The notes: a model not told the origin generated them from the letters alone. A DNA stretch of 64,000 bases from Irineochytrium annulatum (GCA_027600665.1 JADGJL010000012.1:1-64000), one strand, 5' to 3'. Counted from the stretch's first letter, positions 27,708 through 37,847 are shown. Translations and numbers: made by a program.

Positions 27708-29324
27708 TCATCCCTGCTGTAACTCTCGATATTCCTCAGGGGTGACACCTACCGATTTTTTGAAAATCTTACTGAAGTACGTGTAATTATGGTAGCCTAC
27801 CTTTTCTGCGATTTCATACACTCTCATTCCTCTGCTCGATAGATACGTTTTAGCATGTTCAATGCGAACTCGGGTCAAATACGTGATAAAGTTCTCTCCT
27901 CGTTCCTGCTTGAACACCCGGCTTAAATACGACGGATTAACACTGATTTGGCTTGCGATGCCTTGCAAGGAAATATCCTCAGCATAATACTTGTCGATCA
28001 ATTCAGTGGCCAGATCAGTGTAGGTGCTTTCCTGTTTGTTTTGGGAATCGGTTTGGAAGTAATACGCAATATGGGCAAGCATATCTTGGTGAATATCCTC
28101 CCAATACTCCCCCTTTAGAACGATTTCATATGGCGATTTTTCTGTTAAAGAAGCTGTACCTCTTTCCGTAGCTCGGGAAAGATGGGAATGTATCACTTCC
28201 AATACCATGATATATTGCTTGCGAATGCTATTCTCATCCGCTCGTAGCTGCTCCAGATTGGATCGGATTCCTTCGAGGAACTCTTTCGCTTTATTGTTGT
28301 CTTTGCTTACCCATAACTTCAACAAATCTCGTTCTTGTTGCGGGCTTAAAGCCCCTTTAACTTCCTGTCGATCTGGGGATTCGACCATATACTCGTAATA
28401 CAATACCTTGTTGCTACCTGTGAAGAACCCATGTTGTAGAGCCATTTCCGCCTCTTGGCAGGCCTTCTTAATGTGAGGGAAGCCCGAAACCATCGTACTT
28501 ACCCCTGCGGTGAGGGACAGATTCATAAAGTCCTTGATGGAAGACAGCAATTTGTTACATAGTTTATTTATATCGGTGTGTACAGATTGGCTCTCAGGAT
28601 GTACATTGACGATCACCCAATAGTCAGAAGAACTTTCAACAAAAATCTCCTTCTCCCACTTCGAGGGAATAATCTCTTCCATAATATTAAGAATTGAAAA
28701 TCGGAGTAGCTTTTCCCCCTTCTCAACATATTTCCTCTTTGCGTCCTCGTAATAGTTCACGATGAACTTGATGACAACCAGCTGGTCCGAATGGATACGA
28801 AAATGCAGTTCTTCTGCTCTGGAGATGATGTCCTCTCCACTTATGAATCCGCTTACAATATCTTGAAAAAAACTATCCTTTAGATATCTTAGATTCTTGG
28901 AATAATCCTGCGCGATAGCGGGTGAATTGGTTGGATGAACATGTTCACTTTGCAGTTTCTGTCCAACCGTGCTCAGGAGCTCAATAAGGGAGGATTCGGT
29001 GATCTCGCTTTTAATCAAGTAATCTGTAGCGCCAAGTTTCAGTGCCTCTTTCACATAATGAAATTCGTCAAAATTACTCAGGATGACATACTTACAGGTT
29101 TTTAGTGAGCCGGAGGCCTCTTGTATAAGCTGCAGTCCATCCATAACCGGCATCTTGATATCTGTAATAATTAGGTCCGGCATTACATCAAGTGCGAGGC
29201 TCAATGCCTCCTTACCATTTCCAGCTTCACCAACAACATGGAAATTGTACTCTTCCCAATTCAGCATAGAACGAATTCCAACCCGCATGAGCAATTCATC
29301 ATCGACGATCATCAGTTTATACAT
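27708..29324 (-). CDS. AraC-type response regulator, YesN type
   Basis: 538 residues. Receiver domain 1-120 with the phospho-Asp in PDLIITDIKMPVMDG. The long middle part (about 130-425) is of the kind seen in YesN proteins. The AraC DNA-binding pair lies at the C-terminus (ISLQGIASQISVNPSYLSRVFKQERGENF; RVYEIAEKVGYHNYTYFSKIFKKSVGVTPEEYR). Forms an operon with the kinase downstream; GGGGG ribosome site. Likely activates the neighbouring importer operon. Confidence 0.9.
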   Translation of the reverse strand: MYKLMIVDDELLMRVGIRSMLNWEEYNFHVVGEAGNGKEALSLALDVMPDLIITDIKMPVMDGLQLIQEASGSLKTCKYVILSNFDEFHYVKEALKLGATDYLIKSEITESSLIELLSTVGQKLQSEHVHPTNSPAIAQDYSKNLRYLKDSFFQDIVSGFISGEDIISRAEELHFRIHSDQLVVIKFIVNYYEDAKRKYVEKGEKLLRFSILNIMEEIIPSKWEKEIFVESSSDYWVIVNVHPESQSVHTDINKLCNKLLSSIKDFMNLSLTAGVSTMVSGFPHIKKACQEAEMALQHGFFTGSNKVLYYEYMVESPDRQEVKGALSPQQERDLLKLWVSKDNNKAKEFLEGIRSNLEQLRADENSIRKQYIMVLEVIHSHLSRATERGTASLTEKSPYEIVLKGEYWEDIHQDMLAHIAYYFQTDSQNKQESTYTDLATELIDKYYAEDISLQGIASQISVNPSYLSRVFKQERGENFITYLTRVRIEHAKTYLSSRGMRVYEIAEKVGYHNYTYFSKIFKKSVGVTPEEYRELQQG

Positions 29325-29429
29325 GCGTATCCCCCAACATGAACCAGTTTTAGATATTTTACCATTAAACGAACTCCTGCGAAGGAGTCTAACGAACCTT
29401 CTTCGATTATGGTTTTCATAAACACCACT

Positions 29430-29457
29430 TTTACAGAACTTACGTTCGTGTTATAAT
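29430..29457 (+). promoter_or_regulatory. SigA-type promoter of the small ORF at 29.5 kb
   Basis: TTTACA, 16 bases, TATAAT, ending 54 bases before the start codon. Confidence 0.65.
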
Positions 29458-29511
29458 CAGATTATCGTATTTTGTGCAGTATATAATCTCTACTTGGAAA
29501 GGATACATACC

Positions 29512-29787
29512 ATGAATTTATATAAGTTTGAATTGACGGTGAATGGATATCTGTTACGCGTGCACTTCAGTGCATCAGAAGAAAGTGGACTGAAATGGTG
29601 CAAACGAATTGCGACTGAATTCCAGAGCAACGTTGCCAATCTGGAGATTAAGGTTGATATACATAAAAAGCAAAAACAAAAGAATGCATGGGAATATCAC
29701 GGTAAACCGTATCTATATGATCGGACACTGAAGAAGAAACCGCTTGTGAAGAAGAATAAGGCGTCTGAATCATCTGCTGTGATGTAA
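29512..29787 (+). CDS. Small basic protein of unknown function
   Basis: 91 residues with no family that I recognise. The N-terminal half (MNLYKFELTVNGYLLRVHF) looks like a beta hairpin followed by a helix; the C-terminal 45 residues are lysine-rich (DRTLKKKPLVKKNK), which suggests nucleic-acid or acidic-surface contact. A promoter and an AAAGGA site support it as real. It is monocistronic, between a two-component system and cydABCD, and closes with a shared terminator. Confidence 0.6.
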   Translation: MNLYKFELTVNGYLLRVHFSASEESGLKWCKRIATEFQSNVANLEIKVDIHKKQKQKNAWEYHGKPYLYDRTLKKKPLVKKNKASESSAVM

Positions 29788-29880
29788 AGGATGACTTAGA
29801 TTGCGTTATATCCATTATCCGTTTGAACTCGCTAACCTTTTGTTATATTAGGAGCTTACAGCTCTTTTAATGAATAGACA

Positions 29881-29935
29881 AAAAGACTAAAGAACGGCTA
29901 CTGACGATAACATCAGTGACGTTCTTTAGTCTTTG
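29881..29935. terminator. Terminator of cydABCD, usable in both directions
   Basis: AAGACTAAAGAACG pairs with CGTTCTTTAGTCTT. The minus strand ends in TTTTT, directly downstream of cydC. Confidence 0.8.
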
Positions 29936-29978
29936 AATAAGCACTATCGACACCACGAACAGGACTCTTCTTACATTT

Positions 29979-31706
29979 TCACGCCCCGGCGTCTCCAATC
30001 ATTTGTCGTTCAATTTGCTTCATTTTATAAAAATAACCTTTTTGATCCATTAACTCGGAGAAAGATCCCGATTCCACAATCTTGCCTTGGTCCATGACGA
30101 CAATCCGATCCATCTCTTCTAATCCCGTAAGCCGGTGACAGATCAGAAGAACTGTATCTTCGGTCGCCTGTGCCAAAAGATGCTGTAATACACGTTGCTC
30201 TGTGACGTAATCCAGAGAAGAAGTCGGTTCGTCCAGCAGCCATAACCGTCCGTTGCGCAACATGGCGCGTGCGAGAGCCAGCCGCTGCTTCTCACCGTCC
30301 GACAGGTTCTCCCCTTTTTCATACACCATGTCGTTCAACAACTTATTCGGCAGTTGCACTTTATCCAGTACAACCGACAGTTGTTCATCTGAATGTTCTT
30401 CTCCATTCAGCAATAGGTTGTCCCGGATGGTTCCCCGGAAGAAATGACTTTGCTGCAACACAACATTTGCCCTTTGCCAAATACTCTCTTCATTCAATTC
30501 CTGCACCGGAATATCGCTTAACCGTATATCACCAGACGTTGGTGTACGCAGCTTGAGTAGCAGATCAATAATCGTTGACTTACCTGACCCGCTCGGCCCG
30601 ACAATCGCAGTTTTGGAGCCTGCTGTAAGCTGCAGGGATAGCTCCCTCAGCGCCGGTCTCCATTCTCCTTCATATTGGAAGTTAACATGAGATAACTCGA
30701 TTGAAACTGCATGATCGCCTGACAATTCACCCCTTGGCTGTGCAGGATGTACATCGGAGGTCGGCACTGTTTCTGACAGTCGCTGAGCTGAATGTTCGCT
30801 GTCCTGCTTATATAGAGGTAATACAGCCATTCCCGCAGCTTCTTCGAACACAGTCTGCGTAGCCAGGATCAGCATGGCGAGGAATACACCAGCGAACACT
30901 CCGTTCATAATTAAGAAAGCGCTCAGGGCAAGCACTCCCCATGTCACGAGATACGTCACAAAAACGTGCATGGATTGCCCTCGGAGCAAGTGCGAAGCGG
31001 CTTGTTTCTGTTCTGTTGCCAATGTAGCGGAAGCCTGCTGAAGCTGCTGCTCGCGCTGTTCCAATTGGCCGTATAATTTCAGATCCCGGAAACCATACAA
31101 CACTTCGGTCACTTCCGTGGACAGCAAAGCCCGTTGCTGGCGGACACGTCCGTGGATTTTTCGCTGTCCCAACAAAACAATGCCAGGTACAACAAAAGCC
31201 GTGATCAGCATGCCAAGTACCAGCAAACACGCAATCCAGATTGAAAAAGCCGAAGTGAACAGCATGGTAGCCAAAAACACCATGACAACAATGATCGGTG
31301 GATAGGCGACACGCAAAAAGTAATTTTGCAAGCTTTCCACATCACCCACGATCCGCGCAAGCAGATCTCCGCTTCGGTTTTTGTTCATGATACCCGGTGT
31401 CACCGGGATCAGTTTGGCAAAAAAGGATGTCCGCAAACGGCTGAGCATGGAGAACGTCGCCCTATGAGAATACAAGCGTTCTGCGTAACGACTCGCCGCC
31501 CGAAGGAAACCGAGCAGTTTGACCATCGAGGTAAGTACGATTAAGGTGTATAGCGGTGGCGCAAATACCGTTTGCGAAATCATGTATCCACTCGCGGAAA
31601 AGAGCGCTACCCCTGCTATGCCAGCGATAAATCCGCCCAAAATGGAAAGCAAGATATCCTTGCGCTCCTGAATCATCGCTTTTGACAGAATCGTCAGCTC
31701 ATTCAT
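29979..31706 (-). CDS. cydC: Thiol reductant ABC exporter, subunit CydC
   Basis: 575 residues, half of the CydDC heterodimer that exports cysteine/glutathione-type reductants needed for cytochrome bd assembly. The membrane domain is about 1-300 (six segments) and the ATPase domain about 340-570: Walker A VGPSGSGKST, signature LSDGEKQRLALARA, Walker B LWLLDEPTSSLD. The signature has SDGE instead of SGGE, a common deviation in CydC. Its ATG overlaps the cydD stop by 4 bases (coupled). Last gene of cydABCD. Confidence 0.92.
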   Translation of the reverse strand: MNELTILSKAMIQERKDILLSILGGFIAGIAGVALFSASGYMISQTVFAPPLYTLIVLTSMVKLLGFLRAASRYAERLYSHRATFSMLSRLRTSFFAKLIPVTPGIMNKNRSGDLLARIVGDVESLQNYFLRVAYPPIIVVMVFLATMLFTSAFSIWIACLLVLGMLITAFVVPGIVLLGQRKIHGRVRQQRALLSTEVTEVLYGFRDLKLYGQLEQREQQLQQASATLATEQKQAASHLLRGQSMHVFVTYLVTWGVLALSAFLIMNGVFAGVFLAMLILATQTVFEEAAGMAVLPLYKQDSEHSAQRLSETVPTSDVHPAQPRGELSGDHAVSIELSHVNFQYEGEWRPALRELSLQLTAGSKTAIVGPSGSGKSTIIDLLLKLRTPTSGDIRLSDIPVQELNEESIWQRANVVLQQSHFFRGTIRDNLLLNGEEHSDEQLSVVLDKVQLPNKLLNDMVYEKGENLSDGEKQRLALARAMLRNGRLWLLDEPTSSLDYVTEQRVLQHLLAQATEDTVLLICHRLTGLEEMDRIVVMDQGKIVESGSFSELMDQKGYFYKMKQIERQMIGDAGA

Positions 31707-33529
31707 GCTAACCCTCCTTTCCGTTGTACATCCACCATCTCCGCATATTGAGGCAGGCGCACCAGAAGCGCTTCATGATGTCCTGAATCCACCAACACCC
31801 CATTATCCATAAACAAAATGTTGTCTGCATGTTGAATCGTATATAAACGGTGTGCCACCGTAATCATCGTCGCTGTTTTGGCTAATGACGCAATGGACTG
31901 TTGCAGTACCCGTTCGGTGTGAAGATCCAGTCCTACTGTGGGTTCATCGAACAAAATAACGGCTGGTTTCTTCAGAAAAGCTCGTGCCAAGGCAAGTCGC
32001 TGCTTTTCCCCACCAGATAACCCCCGACCACCCTCACCAACAAACGTATCCAATCCCTGCTCCAACTGAGCGACAACGCCAGCAAGTCCTGCTTCCTCTG
32101 CCGCCTGCTCTATTTCAGCTCTGGAGACGTTTCGACCTGCTCCAATCGCTATATTTTCAGCAAAGGTACCTGCAAAAATATACGGATGCTGTGTAATGTA
32201 GCTAACTTGCTCAAACCATGCAGTTTCATCATGTTGCGAAAGCTCCATTCCGTTAACCAGAACCGCTCCCGAATCTGGTTTCAACAAACCGGCAATGAGA
32301 TGCAACAGCGTTGTTTTACCGGAGCCGCTTTTGCCTACAATGGCAATCTGTTCTCCCGGTCCAATCGAGAGCTGTCCTGTCTCAAGTCCAAAGGAATCCG
32401 GTGTGTACCGGAAACGAACGTGGTCCAGTTCAATGGTTGGTGGCATCAGAGTCAACTCGGCACGACTTGTGCGTAACTTGTCCTGCTGCACCCTTAAATC
32501 GTTTGTATCACCGATATGTGTATCCTTCTCGGCTTTCTCATCTATGGTAGGCTTACTTGCGCCACTCGTCTCCTCAAGCATCTCTTCCACCTTACGAATG
32601 GCCCCCATACTGGTTCGCCCGCTGTGAAAAGCCGTTCCTGTATTCTTCAATAGACTGTAAAACTCAGGGACGAGCAACAACACAAGAAAGGCCGTGTGGA
32701 AGCTCATCGATTTGAACACGAGTAACTGTATAGCCAGTTCGAGCGCAACGATACCGATGCTTAACATTACGATCGATTCCAGCATAAACGTATTTGTAAA
32801 GGCAATCTTCAAAATGCCCATCGTGGCATCCCGATAACCCAGACTGCTGCGTTCAATCTCCTGCTGCTGACGTTTAGCCCGTCCGAATATTTTCAACGTA
32901 ACCAGCCCTTGAAGCGAATCCAGAAATGTACCTGAAAACTCGGCCAGCTGCGCGTATTTCTCTTCGGATTTGTTCTTTGTCTTGAGTCCCACCAAAATCA
33001 TGAACAGCGGGATAAACGGAGCTGTAAACAGCATAATGTAGCCTGTGTTGGCGTGCTGGGTAAACGTAACGATCAGAATCAGTATCGGAATCATTGCAGC
33101 TTCCATCATACGCGGCATGTACTGACTGAAATAGCTGTCAGCTTCATCCACAGCATCCAGAGCAACGCTGACCTTTCCTCCCGTCTGTCCACGAAGGGTT
33201 GAAGGCATGGAAGCGCGGGTAAGGTTCTGCAACACAGAAGCTCGCATATTTGTCTTGGCACGTGCTGCCATATGCAATCCCACTTTCCCGTTGCCGTACG
33301 TCAACAGTGTGCGCACAGCCATTACTGCCAGCAATAGCCCAAGCAGCAGCATCACCGATGAGAAGGAAGCTTTCTCTACAAAAATCCGTTGGACTGCTTC
33401 AGCCACCAATGCCGCCTGACTTATAATAGTCACACCAAGCGCCAGCGAAATGATCGCAAGGAGCAGCCTGTTTGTTCGTTGTAACGACATTTGCTGCGAG
33501 ATCAGATTGGATTTGGCTCTTCTCTTCAC
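31703..33529 (-). CDS. cydD: Thiol reductant ABC exporter, subunit CydD
   Basis: 608 residues. The membrane domain is about 20-330 and the ATPase from about 365: Walker A VGKSGSGKTTLL, signature LSGGEKQRLALARA, ILFDEPTVGLD. A charged insert (about 335-360) links the two. Order and overlap with cydC fit the Bacillus cydABCD operon. Partner of CydC. Confidence 0.92.
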   Translation of the reverse strand: MKRRAKSNLISQQMSLQRTNRLLLAIISLALGVTIISQAALVAEAVQRIFVEKASFSSVMLLLGLLLAVMAVRTLLTYGNGKVGLHMAARAKTNMRASVLQNLTRASMPSTLRGQTGGKVSVALDAVDEADSYFSQYMPRMMEAAMIPILILIVTFTQHANTGYIMLFTAPFIPLFMILVGLKTKNKSEEKYAQLAEFSGTFLDSLQGLVTLKIFGRAKRQQQEIERSSLGYRDATMGILKIAFTNTFMLESIVMLSIGIVALELAIQLLVFKSMSFHTAFLVLLLVPEFYSLLKNTGTAFHSGRTSMGAIRKVEEMLEETSGASKPTIDEKAEKDTHIGDTNDLRVQQDKLRTSRAELTLMPPTIELDHVRFRYTPDSFGLETGQLSIGPGEQIAIVGKSGSGKTTLLHLIAGLLKPDSGAVLVNGMELSQHDETAWFEQVSYITQHPYIFAGTFAENIAIGAGRNVSRAEIEQAAEEAGLAGVVAQLEQGLDTFVGEGGRGLSGGEKQRLALARAFLKKPAVILFDEPTVGLDLHTERVLQQSIASLAKTATMITVAHRLYTIQHADNILFMDNGVLVDSGHHEALLVRLPQYAEMVDVQRKGGLA

Positions 33530-33543
33530 AGAAAGCTCCTCCT

Positions 33544-34557
33544 TTATTTTTTCCCTTTCACATAATCCGCATCAAACAGGAACAGTTTGAAGACCAGAAT
33601 AAGAGAAGGAATTAACAGGCACAGCCCACCGATAAACACAACCACTAGCGCAAAACCCATTGCTGGCGGTGTGGCACTGCTCTGAATCGTGATATATGGA
33701 TCAAGAATATAAGGATACTGCCCAATGCCGTAAGCGAAAAAGGCTGTGAAAAATTGCAGCATAATGAAAATAAAAGCTAATCCGTAACGGCGACCGTTAT
33801 ATAACAGCCACATGGCAATCATGAAAAATGCAACGGATAGCGCCAGCAGCCACCATAAATCCATCATGTTTTGAAAATGACGCTCATTGTGTTGACCCAA
33901 ATATATAAATGCAGTCAGCGCGAGAATAATGGTCGGTGTACTCCAGAACAGAGCATAGTTACGCATCAGTTTTAATGCCGCATGATCCTCTGCCCGAGAA
34001 GCGTAAAATGTAAGAAATGATCCGCTAATGAACAATACGGATACGATGGCGAGTCCAACGATGCTCCACGATAACGGATTGGTGAACAGCGCCCAATAAT
34101 CCAGGGAAACCGTCTCCCCCTGCTTTAGAATAAAGCCACCTTCAGACAGTGTCAGTGCCACTGACAACGATGCCGGGATAAGCAAACCCGTAGCTCCGTA
34201 TAAAAACAAATATATAATGTTATTTTTGGAACCGTAATTCTCAAAAGCATAAAACGACCCCCGAATAGCAAGCAGAATGACGGCAATACTTCCCGGGACA
34301 AGCAGCGCGGAGCCATAATAATAAGCGGTATCCGGGAAAAACCCGACGATGCCAATATAGAAAAAGACAAAAAATACGTTGGTGATCTCCCACACCGGTG
34401 ATAGATACCGGGAAATCAGCCGATTAATCAGATGATCCTGCTTGGTCAGGCGTGCATAAAAGGCGAAAAAACCTGCTCCAAAATCAATCGAAGCTACAAT
34501 AAGATAGCCATACAAGAACAGCCAGAGTACCGATATACCAATTAATTCATAACTCAT
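33544..34557 (-). CDS. cydB: Cytochrome bd oxidase subunit II
   Basis: 337 residues with eight or nine hydrophobic segments. N-terminal MSYELIGISVLWLFLYGYLIVASIDFGAGFF is typical of the Bacillus-type CydB. It forms the quinol oxidase with CydA and reduces O2 at low oxygen tension. Its start overlaps the cydA stop by one base (TGATG type), so the two are translationally coupled. Confidence 0.94.
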   Translation of the reverse strand: MSYELIGISVLWLFLYGYLIVASIDFGAGFFAFYARLTKQDHLINRLISRYLSPVWEITNVFFVFFYIGIVGFFPDTAYYYGSALLVPGSIAVILLAIRGSFYAFENYGSKNNIIYLFLYGATGLLIPASLSVALTLSEGGFILKQGETVSLDYWALFTNPLSWSIVGLAIVSVLFISGSFLTFYASRAEDHAALKLMRNYALFWSTPTIILALTAFIYLGQHNERHFQNMMDLWWLLALSVAFFMIAMWLLYNGRRYGLAFIFIMLQFFTAFFAYGIGQYPYILDPYITIQSSATPPAMGFALVVVFIGGLCLLIPSLILVFKLFLFDADYVKGKK

Positions 34558-35921
34558 CAGGCCTGCTCCCCTCCCTTGGCTGATTGATCACGCTTCTCTT
34601 TCAACCATTTCTCCATCTCAAGCTCAGCAGGATTGTTATTGAACAAACGTCTCAGCACGAGAACACAGATGACGCCAAGCACGATGTACAGAAGCAAGAA
34701 GACGAAAAATAAAATTCGTACACTCGGTGACGAAGTGGCGGCCTCTTCTACGCGCATATAACCTCGGATGATCCAGGGCTGCCGCCCGATCTCTGCATAG
34801 AACCAGCCCATCTCAACGGCCAGAAATGCAAGCGGTGCACTGAGTGCAACCATGCGTAGCATCCACTTGTTAAACTGGTTGCGTTTCTTCCAGAACACAA
34901 ACAGGAAATACAGAGATGAGATCGCAAGCAGTGCGAAACCGATTCCAGCCATCAGATCAAACAAGTAATGCACAAGTAACGGCGGATGCTCATCGGGTGG
35001 AAATTCATTCAGCCCGGTTACCTCGGCGCTAAAGTCTCCAAAGGCAAGAAAGCTGAGCACTTTCGGCAAATGGAGAGCACCTATGATTTCATGCTCAGCA
35101 TTCAGCCATCCTAATAAGATCAGATCCGCGCCGCTTTCCGTCTCGAAATGCCACTCGGCAGCCGCGAGCTTCTCCGGTTGATGCTCAGCTAAAAACTTGG
35201 CAGATACATCTCCGGCTAAGGAGTTTAATAAGCTGAAGACCAGAACAACGGCCATCATGAGGTTCAGGCCCTTTTTGTGGTAGGCTGACACCCCTTTTCT
35301 CAGCATCGCCAAGGCTGCAATTCCAGCTAACAGTGCAGCTCCTGTCAAATAGGCCGAGCTTAATACATGAAATACTTTGGAGAACGTCGCCGCATTCAGC
35401 ATTGCTTGTACAGGATTCACTGCCAAGAATTGACCTGCTTCCATGACAAAGCCTTCAGGCTGGTTCATGAATCCATTTACTGTCGTGATAAAGACAGCAG
35501 ACATCCCTGCCCCGGCAACAACTGGTATAGTCAGCAACCAGTGGATATAAGGATTTTTGAACCGATCCCACGTGTACAAATAAATGCCCAAGAAGATCGC
35601 TTCAAAAAAGAACGCGAATACTTCCATAAATAGTGGCAGTGCAATAACATTCCCGGCCAATTTCATGAAATTCGGCCACACCAGTGCCAATTGCAGCGAT
35701 ATCGCTGTACCTGTCACCACACCAACCGCCACAGATATGACAAATCCTCTGGACCACCTCTTTGCCATAAGTATGTAATGGTGATCCTTCTTCCGAATAC
35801 CGATGAACTCTGCAATAGCAATCATCAAAGGTACACCAACACCAAGCGTTGCAAAAATAACGTGGAATCCGAGTGTCAAACCAGTCACCAGTCTGCTCCA
35901 TAACACCGTATCAATAGCCAT
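34557..35921 (-). CDS. cydA: Cytochrome bd oxidase subunit I
   Basis: 454 residues. Haem ligand His20 (LGFHVIFATLGVG) and His185 (SKVFHVLSSA) are visible, and the GRQPWIIRGYMR stretch is conserved. The Q loop is short, as in Gram-positive enzymes. AAAGGAGG lies 11 bases before the ATG. It is the first gene of cydABCD, behind a roughly 245-base leader with large inverted repeats (36003-36138). Confidence 0.94.
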   Translation of the reverse strand: MAIDTVLWSRLVTGLTLGFHVIFATLGVGVPLMIAIAEFIGIRKKDHHYILMAKRWSRGFVISVAVGVVTGTAISLQLALVWPNFMKLAGNVIALPLFMEVFAFFFEAIFLGIYLYTWDRFKNPYIHWLLTIPVVAGAGMSAVFITTVNGFMNQPEGFVMEAGQFLAVNPVQAMLNAATFSKVFHVLSSAYLTGAALLAGIAALAMLRKGVSAYHKKGLNLMMAVVLVFSLLNSLAGDVSAKFLAEHQPEKLAAAEWHFETESGADLILLGWLNAEHEIIGALHLPKVLSFLAFGDFSAEVTGLNEFPPDEHPPLLVHYLFDLMAGIGFALLAISSLYFLFVFWKKRNQFNKWMLRMVALSAPLAFLAVEMGWFYAEIGRQPWIIRGYMRVEEAATSSPSVRILFFVFLLLYIVLGVICVLVLRRLFNNNPAELEMEKWLKEKRDQSAKGGEQA

Positions 35922-36002
35922 TCTTTATGTTGCCTCCTTTCAAAATCTGTTGATTTTTAGTGATAAATATTTGCTTATGATCAGGTCTGCTACTCACTGG
36001 TT

Positions 36003-36138
36003 GCATTTAATATCAGATTAGGACGTTCCTGTAATTCGTGTGTTTAGGATAAGAGAAAATTTTCACAAAGTACGCTACAACGATATGTTGCCACATGTAC
36101 TTTGCGATTACTCCTGTTGATTCCTGATATTAAATGCA
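36003..36138 (-). repeat. Nested inverted repeats in the cydA leader
   Basis: The outer arms TGCATTTAATATCAG (36003-36017) and CTGATATTAAATGCA (36124-36138) are a perfect 15-base pair, 106 bases apart. Inside, CAAAGTAC (36066-36073) pairs with GTACTTTG (36097-36104), with a further CAAC/GTTG in its loop. In the transcript this would be a long stem closing a smaller hairpin. A TTTGTGAAAATTTTCTC stretch (about 36054-36070, minus strand) has one good half of a Rex box. No flanking target-site duplication is evident. Confidence 0.65.
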
Positions 36139-36173
36139 TAGAAAATGCTATGCGAGACCTAATAATCAAAATT

Positions 36174-36201
36174 ATTATATCTTTATTTTTACCTAATTCA
36201 A
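36174..36201 (-). promoter_or_regulatory. SigA-type promoter of cydABCD
   Basis: TTGAAT (36201-36196), 16 bases, TATAAT (36179-36174). It would start the transcript about 245 bases before cydA, so the palindromic region is transcribed. Confidence 0.6.
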
Positions 36202-36269
36202 TCAACGTCACGTCTTCTACCCTAAACGTTCAAGAAAGGATCAACTCTTTCTGACAACTTGGTGAAAAA

Positions 36270-36310
36270 CAAAAAATACACCCAATAGAGCTATTGATTC
36301 ATTGGGTGTA
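36270..36310 (-). terminator. Terminator of the MFS gene
   Basis: Minus strand TACACCCAAT ... ATTGGGTGTA then TTTTTTG. Confidence 0.85.
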
Positions 36311-36340
36311 AACGTGGTATTGCACGGTGGATTCACTATT

Positions 36341-37738
36341 TTATTTGCTTGCTATTTGCTCTGGACTCACCGCATCTGCCTCGCGGCGTACGCTCATGAT
36401 GATCAGTGATGCAGCTAATACCGTAAGGATAATTCCAAGCATCTGAAATCCTGTCACATTGAATGTATCCCCCATAACGATACCAATCAATAACGATGAT
36501 ATGATGGTCCCCAGGTAGCGTGATGTATTAAAAATCCCCGAGGAAACACCTATCATTTCTTTGGGTGTGCTTTTGAACAGAGCTGCTTGCATGCCAACCG
36601 CGTTTAGACCGTTACTTATGCCAAATAAAGCCAAGGCAACAATGACAACAAAGATTGGAGAAGTTTCATTCATGAATACGATGAGTACAGAGCCAATGGT
36701 CATTAACCAAGCTGATACGATTAAAGCTGGCCGTGATCCCGATCTGTCAATCCAGCGCCCTGCGATCGGAGCAATCATGACTGAACATAATCCCAAAGCC
36801 AGCATGCTCATTCCTGTATGAACTTCGTTGAGATGACGTACCTGCTTCAAATACGTTGGAACTCCAAAAAAAAGTGCATAAAACAGGATGTTCACCAGCA
36901 TGTATTGTACATTCACCCAAGTCATCTCGGGATATATGGCAAACGTTCGCAGAGGGATGAATGGCTCGGCTGCTTTTAATTCATGCCGGATGAACATGAC
37001 AAGTGTAATTAACCCGATCCCTCCTGTCAGCAGATGCCATGTAGAAATATCTCCTGTGGAATTTACTGACAGTAATCCGATGAGCAGAGTCACCAAAGCT
37101 ACCGTAAACATCAGGATGCCTGATGCATCAATTAATGCAAGCCATTGCCGAACGGACATGTGAATAGTGATCGATGGAGATGACTCGTCCTTCGGAATTG
37201 TTTTCCAGGCGAACGCAAAGCTTGCTATGACAAACGGAATATTAACGATGAATATGCTGTGCCAGTCCCACCAATGTATCAATACTCCACCAATAAATGG
37301 CCCGATGGCAGCTGCTCCGGAGAGGAATATCGCCAAAGTAGACAATGCGGAGGCTTGCTTGTCAGTCACATTAATTCTTACAATCGCCATTCCGACGGCT
37401 ACCATCATGCTTGTGCCAATCGATTGAACGATCCGGAATACGATGAGCCACGAAAAGCTCGAAGACCACGGAGCAAGCATGGACGATACAAAAACAATAA
37501 CAAGACCCGTGAGGAAGATCTTCCTGCGGCCGAACAAATCGCTACACTTGCCCATGACGGGTTGAGCAACAGCACTGGCAATGTAAAATGATAAAATGAT
37601 CCACGAAACAGCTGTAAAATCAAGTTGGTACACTTGTTGTAGTCTGGAGATTGCCACCGAAATCATGGAGGAATTCAACGGATTCAACATAATTCCAAGC
37701 CCAACAGCAAACATCAATCCTTTATTTCGAACGTTCAT
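36341..37738 (-). CDS. MFS multidrug transporter, DHA2 (14-segment) family
   Basis: 465 residues with about 13-14 membrane segments. MLNPLNSSMISVAIS and the motif GKCSDLFGRRKIFLTG (MFS motif A between segments 2 and 3) are present, and a motif C-like GAAAIGPFIGGVLI sits in segment 5. Proton-driven drug or metabolite efflux is expected. Divergent from a LysR gene at 37.8 kb, its probable regulator. Confidence 0.88.
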   Translation of the reverse strand: MNVRNKGLMFAVGLGIMLNPLNSSMISVAISRLQQVYQLDFTAVSWIILSFYIASAVAQPVMGKCSDLFGRRKIFLTGLVIVFVSSMLAPWSSSFSWLIVFRIVQSIGTSMMVAVGMAIVRINVTDKQASALSTLAIFLSGAAAIGPFIGGVLIHWWDWHSIFIVNIPFVIASFAFAWKTIPKDESSPSITIHMSVRQWLALIDASGILMFTVALVTLLIGLLSVNSTGDISTWHLLTGGIGLITLVMFIRHELKAAEPFIPLRTFAIYPEMTWVNVQYMLVNILFYALFFGVPTYLKQVRHLNEVHTGMSMLALGLCSVMIAPIAGRWIDRSGSRPALIVSAWLMTIGSVLIVFMNETSPIFVVIVALALFGISNGLNAVGMQAALFKSTPKEMIGVSSGIFNTSRYLGTIISSLLIGIVMGDTFNVTGFQMLGIILTVLAASLIIMSVRREADAVSPEQIASK

Positions 37739-37847
37739 CGGTGCATCACTCCTTCTTCTGCTGTCATCTTACTTGAAAGTATTCATTTATTCCAACGCAT
37801 TGTATGTTATGATTTGATGAACTAGAAGGAATGAAGGAATGGTGCAA

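Noticed and set aside
36003..36138. Reading the cydA leader palindrome as a MITE
   Set aside because: No target-site duplication seen and no second copy in the window; left as an unresolved possibility in the findings.
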